From: Bryobacterales bacterium
GTDB taxonomy: Bacteria; Acidobacteriota; Terriglobia; Bryobacterales; Bryobacteraceae
NCBI GenBank assembly: GCA_020847975.1
Contig: JADLBD010000135.1
Span: forward strand, 1 to 35,687
Direction of reading: 5' to 3'
DNA length: 35,687 nt
A program made the position numbers and the translations under genes. Of the stretch, positions 25,688 through 32,825 are shown one piece after another; the first letter of the stretch is position 1; every line of letters starts with the position of its first letter. Below the pieces are notes generated by a model, which was not told where the DNA came from, searched no databases, and worked only from the letters and a program-made list of their open reading frames with translations.

Positions 25688-27001
25688 ATGCAAGACATCG
25701 AAGCGATCAAACAACACGAGGCGGCGTTACAACGCTCGGTGACCGTCTGGATTGTGACGGGACTTTTGTTCATGCTTCTGCCGGGGACATTTCTCGGAGC
25801 ATGGAACCTGATCTCGATATCGGATGAACACGGCGCAGCCCACGTGGACCCGGCCTGGATTCAGGCGCACGGCCACGCCCAGATATTCGGCTGGATCGGA
25901 GCTTTCATTCTGGGCATCGGCTTTTACTCGCTCTCGAAGATGCGTGGGATGGCGCCCTTCGCTATCAGCCGGGCTTGGACGAGTTGGGTTCTGTGGACCG
26001 CCGGAGTGGGGTTGCGGTGGGCAACGAACTTATGGCGCTGGCACTGGCGCTTGACCCTGCCCGTCTCGGCAATCCTCGAACTCGCCGCGTTCATTTTGTT
26101 CTTCCTCACGGTTCGCGGCCACCGCAGCGAAAAGGGTCCCGGAGGGGCCGGCGTTCAGATTTCGCGAACCTGGATAGGAATCGTCGTTGCGGGCACGCTC
26201 GGCTTCCTGCTGAGCTTGCTGGCCAACCTGGCAGCGGCATTGCATTCGGCTTTCTACGGGGCCGGTCCGGCGGTGGCGCCCGGATTGGATGCGCGCCTGC
26301 TCGCGCTGTTTACCTGGGCATTCCCGGTGGTCACTATTTGGGGCTTCAGCGCGCGCTGGCTACCCACCTTTCTGGGTCTTTCCAATCCCGATGACCGGCT
26401 CTTGAAAACCGCCGTCGTCATCAACACGGCCGCCGTGTTGTGCGCGCTCGGCGCATGGTGGCTTCCGGCAACCGCGCTCTTCGCGGCGGGCGCAATCACT
26501 GCTTCGGCCGGATTGCACATCTTCGCTCGCCCGGAGCGGCCGCCGAAGATTGTGGGTGTGCACGCGACTTTCCCGCTGTTCGTCCGCATTGCCTACGTCT
26601 GGCTCGTCGCATCCGCCTGCATTTCGTTGAGCGCGGCCCTCTGGGACAGGGCAGGGGGCCTATGGGGAGCGTCGCGCCACGCGCTGACTGTCGGATTCAT
26701 ATCGACCATGGTTTTTGCCATTGGCCAGAGGGTCTTGCCCGCGTTCTGCGGCATGCGCGTACTTTTCAGCCCCCGGCTGATGTTTGCCGCGCTGGCGTTT
26801 CTGAACATCGGCTGCTTCCTGCGCGTCGGCTCGGAGATCGGCGCTTATGAGGGCTACCTGCCGGCCCTGTGGTCCGTGCTGCCGTTCTCAGCCATCATCG
26901 AGATGACGGCGATGACACTGTTCGCGGTCAACCTGTTCCTTACGTTCGGGCAGGTTCCTCCGCATCTGCGGAGCCAACAAAAGGCAGCGGAGGTGGGCTG
27001 A
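25688..27001 (+). CDS. NnrS-like haem/copper membrane protein
   Basis: 437-residue membrane protein with about 12 hydrophobic helices. It shows NnrS-family features: HGHAQIFGWIGAFILGIGFYSL near residue 60 (quoted in part: HGHAQIFGWIG), the HALTVGFISTMVFAIGQRVLP region, and several helix histidines. NnrS proteins are linked to nitric oxide metabolism and protection in denitrifiers and are also distantly like haem-copper oxidase subunit I. The gene begins six bases after the propeller gene. In this window it ties the cluster to nitrogen oxides, consistent with the nitrate reductase upstream, but a different role for this branch cannot be excluded. Confidence 0.8.
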   Translation: MQDIEAIKQHEAALQRSVTVWIVTGLLFMLLPGTFLGAWNLISISDEHGAAHVDPAWIQAHGHAQIFGWIGAFILGIGFYSLSKMRGMAPFAISRAWTSWVLWTAGVGLRWATNLWRWHWRLTLPVSAILELAAFILFFLTVRGHRSEKGPGGAGVQISRTWIGIVVAGTLGFLLSLLANLAAALHSAFYGAGPAVAPGLDARLLALFTWAFPVVTIWGFSARWLPTFLGLSNPDDRLLKTAVVINTAAVLCALGAWWLPATALFAAGAITASAGLHIFARPERPPKIVGVHATFPLFVRIAYVWLVASACISLSAALWDRAGGLWGASRHALTVGFISTMVFAIGQRVLPAFCGMRVLFSPRLMFAALAFLNIGCFLRVGSEIGAYEGYLPALWSVLPFSAIIEMTAMTLFAVNLFLTFGQVPPHLRSQQKAAEVG

Positions 27002-27045
27002 ACTACTCGCCCGGTTCGCCCCCGCTGCTATGCTCACAGAAGAGC

Positions 27046-27888
27046 ATGTCTCCGAAGGCTCGCTGGATGCTGTCGGGTTTGGTGGCAGGCGCTTGCGCAG
27101 TCTTCGCCTGGCAGCAGCCTTTCCGGGTGTATTCGAGCCTCGAGCCCTACGACAATGTTCCCGTCCCAATGGACTGGAATGAACATACGGAGTGGGTGTT
27201 TGCGCGTCTGATGTATCCCGAGCATCCAAACGCGATGTTCGGCAGGCGGTCGCGCTGGGGCGGCGAGCAGGACTGGCGCGAGGGCGGAACCAGTTGGACG
27301 CAGGATTACCCGCGGGCGGACCGGCATTTCTCACAGGCTATCCGGCGGCTGACGCGCATTCACGCGCGGTCGGCGGAACAGCCGGTGAATCCCGATGACA
27401 GGGACGACATCTACAACTGGCCCTGGCTGTTTGCCGGGGAGATGGGGGATTGGAAGCTGACGCCGGCGCAGGGAAGAACCATTCGCGAATACCTGCTGCG
27501 GGGCGGATTCCTGATGCTGGACGACTTCTGGGGGACGGAGGAATGGGACCGGTTCGACGAGAGTCTGCAACTGATCTTTCCGGACCGTCCGGTGGTGGAG
27601 ATCGAGGATGCGGACCCGATACTGCACAGCGTATACGAGTTGAAGGAGCGCTACACGATTCCGGGGCAGTGGGCGCTGCGGCGCGGGACGACATACCGGA
27701 AAGACGGCGCGACGCCGCACTGGCGGGGCATTTACGATGACCACGGGCGGATCATGGTGGCCATATTGTTCAACTCGGATATCGGAGATTCGTGGGAGTT
27801 CGCCGATGATCCGAACTATCCGGAGAAATATTCCGCGCTGGGCATCCGGCTGGGAGTGAACTACGTCATCTATGCGATGACGCATTGA
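27046..27888 (+). CDS. DUF4159 domain protein
   Basis: 280-residue exported protein, with an N-terminal hydrophobic segment (about 8-22) then the DUF4159 region: FARLMYPEHPNA, NWPWLFAGEMGDW, LREYLLRGGFLMLDDFWGT (quoted in parts: YLLRGGFLMLDDFWG), and IYDDHGRIMVAILFNSDIGD near the end. The family resembles the glutamine-amidotransferase-like folds used in gut and soil bacteria next to MoxR/ABC or outer-membrane proteins; its function is not known. ATG 27046 gives the signal; the open frame upstream lies within the NnrS-like gene. It ends four bases before the convergent methyltransferase stop. Confidence 0.85.
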   Translation: MSPKARWMLSGLVAGACAVFAWQQPFRVYSSLEPYDNVPVPMDWNEHTEWVFARLMYPEHPNAMFGRRSRWGGEQDWREGGTSWTQDYPRADRHFSQAIRRLTRIHARSAEQPVNPDDRDDIYNWPWLFAGEMGDWKLTPAQGRTIREYLLRGGFLMLDDFWGTEEWDRFDESLQLIFPDRPVVEIEDADPILHSVYELKERYTIPGQWALRRGTTYRKDGATPHWRGIYDDHGRIMVAILFNSDIGDSWEFADDPNYPEKYSALGIRLGVNYVIYAMTH

Positions 27889-27892
27889 CCGG

Positions 27893-28651
27893 CTACCGCA
27901 TGTAGGCAATATAGCCGCGGAAGAGGACCTCGCGCGGGGACGGGCCGAACACGGGAGCGAGCGTCTGCTGGCACCATGAGCGGATCTCTCCGGCGGGGAT
28001 TCCCCTTCCCACGGCGTGAGAAACGTTGGTCTCCGTCATCATGTAATCGAGATAGAAATCCGGGTGAAGCACAAGCGGAATTTCGAAGATTTCGTGAGCG
28101 CTGAGGGAAAGCGCGAACCCGCCGTCACGAAGGGTTTCAGGGGAAATGAACCGGGCCTCGGCGGGCGGAGGCGGATAGCGGCGATGGAACCCGGCAAACC
28201 AGGCATCGAGGGCGGGCGAGTCGGGAAAACTCCTGCCCGCGGAGAAATCGTAGACCACGACGGCTCCGCCGGGGATGAGGACGCGGCGAGCTTCCTCGAA
28301 GAAGAGGCGCTGGTCGGCGTAGTTGAGAGAGCCGGCGGCGGTGATGAGGTGGAATGACCGGGCGCGAAAGGGGAGGCGTTCGGCGCGCGCTACCAGGAAA
28401 TCGGCGTCAGGGGCGACGGAGGAGGCCCAGCCCAGCATCGGCTCCGCCGGGTCGATACCCGTCGAATGGCGCGCGACGGTATGCAGAGGCCTGGTGGACA
28501 ATCCGGACCCGCAGCCGGCATCGAGCGCGCGGGGGAGGGGCGTCTGCAACCGCAGGTGCGCCCGCACGCGTTCGATGATGAGCGGGTGGACCTGGGGGCG
28601 CGACCGGGCGTAGCCCTCCGCCATGCGCGGATTGGCGTAGAGATCAGACAT
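27893..28651 (-). CDS. Class I SAM-dependent methyltransferase
   Basis: 252-residue soluble protein with a Rossmann-like methyltransferase core. The SAM-binding motif I is ALDAGCGSGLST (about residue 41), followed by the acidic ribose ligand in STGIDPAEPML, and motif IV/post-I regions LITAAGSLNYAD and ARRVLIPGGAVVVYDF. It resembles UbiE/Ubie-like small-molecule methyltransferases, but the substrate is unknown. ATG 28651 is preceded by AGGAG with a good spacing; the longer open frame adds 33 unlike residues. It is convergent with the DUF4159 gene (four-base gap) and is probably transcribed alone. Confidence 0.9.
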   Translation of the reverse strand: MSDLYANPRMAEGYARSRPQVHPLIIERVRAHLRLQTPLPRALDAGCGSGLSTRPLHTVARHSTGIDPAEPMLGWASSVAPDADFLVARAERLPFRARSFHLITAAGSLNYADQRLFFEEARRVLIPGGAVVVYDFSAGRSFPDSPALDAWFAGFHRRYPPPPAEARFISPETLRDGGFALSLSAHEIFEIPLVLHPDFYLDYMMTETNVSHAVGRGIPAGEIRSWCQQTLAPVFGPSPREVLFRGYIAYMR

Positions 28652-28830
28652 GCGGGGTCTCCTGGGCGGCAACGGTATGTGAAATACCGGTGCGGGTATC
28701 GCGATGAGGCGGACACAGTACCAGCATAGCTGTGGAAAGAACCGTGGCATTGGGGGGACTGGGTGAATTGGCCCGGACTCGTGATTTCACACACCCACCC
28801 GGTTGGCGGCCGGCGGTTGTGGGGCGGGCG

Positions 28831-29331
28831 CTAATCCCCCTTGACAGGTTTAACAGGCGGACCGATGAACTCGACCAATCGCAACTCGGTCGATCGCAGT
28901 CTGCGGGCGATCAGGTTCGCCATCATTTGAAAAATGTGGAGGCCTAACTCGCTGTTGCTTTTGCAGGCGGAACGCAGGCGGTCCGCGCGAATACGCACCG
29001 CCCAACAGGGTTCCTGCGCCCTCACCTGGAATGCACGATACGGATTGTCCACCAACGCCGACCAACCAAACGCCTCGCCGCCTTGTAGCTTCTCGATGCA
29101 AATGTTGTATGTGGGAGTGTGCATCTCGAGGAAAACAGTGCCTGAGAGAAGCAAGTAAAAAGAGCGAGGACGTTGGCCTGAGGTGAACACCAATTCGTCC
29201 TGGCTGATGTGAATCAGTTGAGCAAAGCCGGCGATTCTGGCCAGGTGCGATCCTGACATGTTCCGGGTGAAGTTATGCGACCGAAGCAATTCGAGCAGCC
29301 GGTCTTTGCCGATTCTCTTGGTTTTAGCCAT
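28831..29331 (-). CDS. Cyclic nucleotide-binding-like (CRP-type) domain without HTH
   Basis: 166-residue protein with the CRP/FNR-type cupin: HISQDELVFTSGQRPRSFYLLLSGTV (cited in part: GQRPRSFYLLLSG), GEAFGWSALVDNPYRAF, and a C-terminal dimer helix ELGLHIFQMMANLIARRL. It ends after that helix, so the helix-turn-helix of true CRP proteins is absent. It would act by protein contacts rather than DNA binding. The start is ATG 29331, which overlaps the stop of the upstream gene by 8 bases; a TTG four codons earlier is possible. It is a tight pair with the Cys-rich protein, suggesting that the two work together. Confidence 0.85.
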   Translation of the reverse strand: MAKTKRIGKDRLLELLRSHNFTRNMSGSHLARIAGFAQLIHISQDELVFTSGQRPRSFYLLLSGTVFLEMHTPTYNICIEKLQGGEAFGWSALVDNPYRAFQVRAQEPCWAVRIRADRLRSACKSNSELGLHIFQMMANLIARRLRSTELRLVEFIGPPVKPVKGD

Positions 29332-29761
29332 CGTGCTGTTCAATCAATTCCCTGGCGTCGGAAGTCTTGAGCCGCCGGTTGACGACCTCGATGGCGCGTT
29401 CCAGAGCGTCCACTACCATCGAGGGACTCCCCTCCTTCCAACCCTGTGGAGCATGGTGGTTGGAAAGCGGCTGAAGTAGAGTCTCAATCACAATTTCGGA
29501 AGAAACCTGGTCCCGGAGCGCGCAACTGCCCTCAATAACCGGGCGGGGACAGGTGGAACACAGCGCCTCGCGAATCGCGGGAAAATGTGATCGAGAGCCC
29601 CGTTTCGCATCCATCAATACGGTCGCCACCATGGGTAGCCGCTGATTCAGTTGGCAGCGCGCGGGCTCTTTCAGCCCGCAACTACCGTCCGGCCTTCGCT
29701 CAGTGCAGGGTGTGCAAAGTTCCAGGCGTAGCAACGACACGACTTCGGTTTCAGAGTACAT
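29324..29761 (-). CDS. Cys-rich protein with duplicated CX2CX8C motif
   Basis: 145-residue protein not recognised by me. Two similar halves are visible: CTPCTERRPDGSC at C16-C28, extended by a fourth cysteine C36, and CSTCPRPVIEGSC at C68-C80. Both have CX2CX8C with a shared GSC and a Leu two residues later. The arrangement suggests metal or Fe-S binding and an ancient internal duplication. No membrane segment or signal. GGGGG precedes the second of two nearby ATG codons, so the start at 29761 is preferred over 29767. It overlaps the following CRP-like domain gene by 8 bases, hinting at a two-protein redox or ligand-sensing unit. Confidence 0.75.
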   Translation of the reverse strand: MYSETEVVSLLRLELCTPCTERRPDGSCGLKEPARCQLNQRLPMVATVLMDAKRGSRSHFPAIREALCSTCPRPVIEGSCALRDQVSSEIVIETLLQPLSNHHAPQGWKEGSPSMVVDALERAIEVVNRRLKTSDARELIEQHDG

Positions 29762-29847
29762 CCTCATCCCCCTTATGCGAAGATTTTTAGCACGTTTGTT
29801 GCCACTCTAAGCGGCAAGCACACATGGCACAGCGGCGGGCAGGTCTC

Positions 29848-31263
29848 TCATTGCTCCGCAAGCGCCTGCACTTCCGCAAGCATTTTGTCGAGCAAGGAGC
29901 GCTCCAGCAGTTTACCATTGAGGACAACCGCGCGGATAAGTCGCGTGTTACGGATATCGGCGAGCGGGTCCCGGTCAACCAGCACCAGGTCGGCGATCTT
30001 GCCTGTTTCGATGGTCCCCCGGATGTCGCTCTGCCCCATGAATTCCGCGGCTTTGCGGGTTGCGGACTGCAATGCCTCCTGCGGCGATAGCCCCGCCTGA
30101 ACGAGCAATTCCATCTCCTCGTGCAAACTAAAGCCGGGGAAGACGTAGGGGTTCCCCGTATCCGTGCCGGCAAGGATGGCGACGCCCGCACGGTGCATGC
30201 GGCCCACCAGATCCATCGCCCCGCGGAAATTCCGCCTTGCGCGCTCCCAATACGCCGCATCCGCTTTCTTGAAGCGAAAATCGTTGCGCGGATCCCATCT
30301 TTGGTGGTTGCCCTTGGGAACGTACTTCAGGCGTTCGTCTTTCTCCAACTCTGCCGGATTGTCCAGCCGGGAAAGAGAAAGTAGCACACTGAGGGTGGGA
30401 CATTGCCAGGTGCCGTTTTTTACAAATTGGGCAAACAGGGCTTTGGCCTTTGATTCATCGAAGGATTCGTAGGCCTGCGTCTCCGCGGCAGCCATGCCGG
30501 AGCCGCCCTGCACCTTCTCAAAAAGCTCGTCCTCACGGGTGGAACAACTCAGCGCCACCATGGTGAGATGCTCGATGGATTTCATGCCGGCATCCGAAGC
30601 TTCCGAGGCGCGCACCGAGGCGGGGACGTGTCCGGCGAAAGGGATATGGCGCTTCGAGGCTTCGTCCGCGATCGCCAGAAACGAATCGCGCGACAGGAAG
30701 CTATAGACTTTGATGAAATCCGCGCCGCGGTCCTTCTGCTGGGCGATAAATGCCCGGCCCTGCGCCGCGCCGGAGATAACGATGGAATCCGGCCAATACT
30801 GTTTTCCGTCGACGATGGGACTGGCCATAAAGAGGGTAGGACTCAACCGCACCGGCGACGCATGCTCCGCGCGCCACGCGTTGGCGTCCGGCGGTCCGAA
30901 CATACTCCGCACCCCGACGATGCCGCTAGCAATCTCGAGCGGGAACATCCATTTCGAGTTCGCGTTCGAGTTCACGCCTGTCGCGCCGTGAACGTGCATG
31001 TCCCACAGCCCGGGAATCAGGAACCTGCCCTCACCTTCCACCACGCGCGTGCCCCGCGGGAGCCTGGCCCGCCGGGCGGGCTTCATGGCGGTGATGCGAT
31101 CGCCTGCGACAATCACGGTCATGCCGTGCCGCGCCGGCTTGCCGGTTCCATCGATTACAGTGACGTTGGTGATCGCCAGCGGTTCAGCCGCCGTGATGAA
31201 ACCCACGGGCAGAATCGAGAAAAGGAACAACGTGCAGATGCGTTCAATGAATCTACCGATCAT
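29848..31263 (-). CDS. Exported amidohydrolase (imidazolonepropionase/prolidase-like)
   Basis: 471-residue metal-dependent hydrolase with a signal peptide (residues 1-26). Metal ligands are visible: DMHVHG (HxH), the carboxylated-lysine candidate in DFIKVYSF, H in FAGHVP, H in SIEHLT, and D in AGTDTGN. The N-terminal strand ITNVTVIDGTG and C-terminal IRAVVLNGKLL strand are the usual amidohydrolase beta-sandwich. Related proteins act on dipeptides or small amides; the substrate is unclear. ATG 31263 follows GAGGTC; a longer open frame upstream would run through promoter structure. It faces the CoA-transferase gene across a 356-base gap. Confidence 0.9.
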   Translation of the reverse strand: MIGRFIERICTLFLFSILPVGFITAAEPLAITNVTVIDGTGKPARHGMTVIVAGDRITAMKPARRARLPRGTRVVEGEGRFLIPGLWDMHVHGATGVNSNANSKWMFPLEIASGIVGVRSMFGPPDANAWRAEHASPVRLSPTLFMASPIVDGKQYWPDSIVISGAAQGRAFIAQQKDRGADFIKVYSFLSRDSFLAIADEASKRHIPFAGHVPASVRASEASDAGMKSIEHLTMVALSCSTREDELFEKVQGGSGMAAAETQAYESFDESKAKALFAQFVKNGTWQCPTLSVLLSLSRLDNPAELEKDERLKYVPKGNHQRWDPRNDFRFKKADAAYWERARRNFRGAMDLVGRMHRAGVAILAGTDTGNPYVFPGFSLHEEMELLVQAGLSPQEALQSATRKAAEFMGQSDIRGTIETGKIADLVLVDRDPLADIRNTRLIRAVVLNGKLLERSLLDKMLAEVQALAEQ

Positions 31264-31619
31264 CCAAGTGACCTCGGGCGGTATTATAACCCGTGGAAAA
31301 GTCGTACACGGCGGCGCTGCCTGCGGGAATTCGAAGATGGAGGTTGTTATGAGGCGAACAGGAACCGAAGAAGCATAGGGGCGGGAAGCGGACGATCCGA
31401 TCCGGTGGTGTCCCACGCGCGATAGGTGGAGTCAGTAAACCCACCGCACGTCCCTGACCTGTGGACACCACCGCACAGTCGTTGATAGAGGTTCAAAAAG
31501 AGTTTTGAACGAATGTTGTTACCTCGATCGTAGGGCTTGCCGCTCCATGTGCCAATACTGAAAATTCTGTATATGGCCGCTTTGCAGGCTGTATCAGAGA
31601 AGGCTACGATAGGCTGTTC
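31264..31619. promoter_or_regulatory. Divergent intergenic region with nested inverted repeats
   Basis: 356 bases between divergent genes with no convincing gene. Two features stand out: CGGTGGTGTCC at 31403-31413 pairs with GGACACCACCG at 31463-31473, and GTTCAAAA at 31491-31498 pairs with TTTTGAAC at 31503-31510 across a 4-base loop AGAG. A shorter GGTGG/CCACC pair lies inside the first. These may be operators or a structured leader; no sigma-70 promoter could be fixed confidently. Confidence 0.5.
31491..31510. repeat. Perfect 8-bp inverted repeat (operator or hairpin)
   Basis: GTTCAAAA, loop AGAG, TTTTGAAC. It lies 110 bases upstream of the CoA-transferase start and is AT-rich against a GC-rich background, so it stands out as a possible operator for the divergent pair or a stem at the 5' end of a transcript. 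Confidence 0.6.
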
Positions 31620-32822
31620 ATGGCAAAACCTCTGGATGGAATCCGCGTTCTCGATTTCTCGCATGCTCTGGCGGGCCCTTACTGCACGATGCTGATGGCG
31701 GACTACGGGGCTGAGGTCTATAAGGTCGAGGGGGTTGATACCCATGACATGGGGCGAACCTGGGGGCCTCCGTTTCAGGGAGGGGAAGCGTCCTACTTCC
31801 TCGGGCTGAACTGCGGCAAGCGCGCGGTTTCCGTGGATCTCAAAGATGAGCGGGGACGGGAACTCTGCCTGCGGATGGCGGAGAAAACGGATGTGCTGAT
31901 CGAAAACTTCCGTCCTGGGGCAATGGCGCGGCTCGGGCTGAGCTATGAGGAGGTGAGGGTACGAAATCCACGGCTCATCTACTGCTCCATTTCCGGCTAC
32001 GGCCAGAACGGGCCATCGCGCGACAAGGCGGCGATGGATCTGATCGTGCAGGCGTCGAGCGGGCTGATGAGCGTGACCGGTACGGCGGACGGGCAGGTGG
32101 CCCGCTGCGGGCATTCGGTGGCCGATATTACGGCAGGGATGTTCGCGCTTATCGGGGTGCTGATGGCGATTCAGGCGCGCGAGCGGACTGGAGTAGGCCA
32201 GTTCGTGGACGTCTCGATGCTGGATTCGATGATCTCAGCGATGGCGTCGAGCTTCGCCTATTATCTGGGCAGCGGAATCATCCCGCGTCCGCTGGGGACG
32301 GCATTTGCCACGATCGTGCCCTATGCGGCGTTTCCGGCGAAGGATCGCGAGATCGCCATCGCGGTGGCGAGCGAGAGGCTGTGGGAGGCCTTTTGTGAGG
32401 CAGTGGAAAAGCCCGAGTGGGCGGCGGATGAACGGTTCGCCACAAATTCCCTGCGGGTGAAGCACCGCGGCGTTCTCGAGCCGGCGATCGTCGAGGTGTT
32501 CCGGCAGCGTACCGCCGAAGAGTGGACGGAGATCTTCCGGCAGCGCGGCATTCCGTGTACGCCTGTGCGGAATCTGAAAGAGGTGGTGGAGGATCCGCAG
32601 GCAGCGGCCAGGGGCATGTTTCCGGCGGTGACCCATCCGGCGGCAGGAGAGGTGCGGGTGACGGGAGTTCCGGTGAAACTCAGCGAGATGCCGGGCAGCG
32701 TCGAATCCGCCGCGCCGCTGGTGGGGCAGCATACGCGGGAGACGTTGAGGGTACTGCTGGGCATGAAGGATTCCGAGATTGACGAACTGGTTCGCGGCAG
32801 GGTGATTCTGGAAAGCGCGTGA
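31620..32822 (+). CDS. CoA-transferase family III (CaiB/BaiF)
   Basis: 400-residue cytoplasmic enzyme expected to move CoA between carboxylic acids. The family start is clear (KPLDGIRVLDFSHALAGPYCTM) in part, followed by LGADVYKVE-type AEVYKVEGVDTHD, LNCGKRAVSVDLK, and GYGQNGPSRDKAAMD. The catalytic aspartate is D169 in SVADITAG, the same number as in formyl-CoA transferase. Length is normal for the family (about 400). The substrate cannot be read; the divergent amidohydrolase is the only contextual hint. Its stop is three bases from the convergent kinase stop. Confidence 0.94.
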   Translation: MAKPLDGIRVLDFSHALAGPYCTMLMADYGAEVYKVEGVDTHDMGRTWGPPFQGGEASYFLGLNCGKRAVSVDLKDERGRELCLRMAEKTDVLIENFRPGAMARLGLSYEEVRVRNPRLIYCSISGYGQNGPSRDKAAMDLIVQASSGLMSVTGTADGQVARCGHSVADITAGMFALIGVLMAIQARERTGVGQFVDVSMLDSMISAMASSFAYYLGSGIIPRPLGTAFATIVPYAAFPAKDREIAIAVASERLWEAFCEAVEKPEWAADERFATNSLRVKHRGVLEPAIVEVFRQRTAEEWTEIFRQRGIPCTPVRNLKEVVEDPQAAARGMFPAVTHPAAGEVRVTGVPVKLSEMPGSVESAAPLVGQHTRETLRVLLGMKDSEIDELVRGRVILESA

Positions 32823-32825
32823 CGC

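Noticed and set aside
28781..28790. GTGATTTCAC as another copy of the palindrome
   Set aside because: Arms and 2-base spacing differ from the 14-mer at 17173 and 20192; likely chance.
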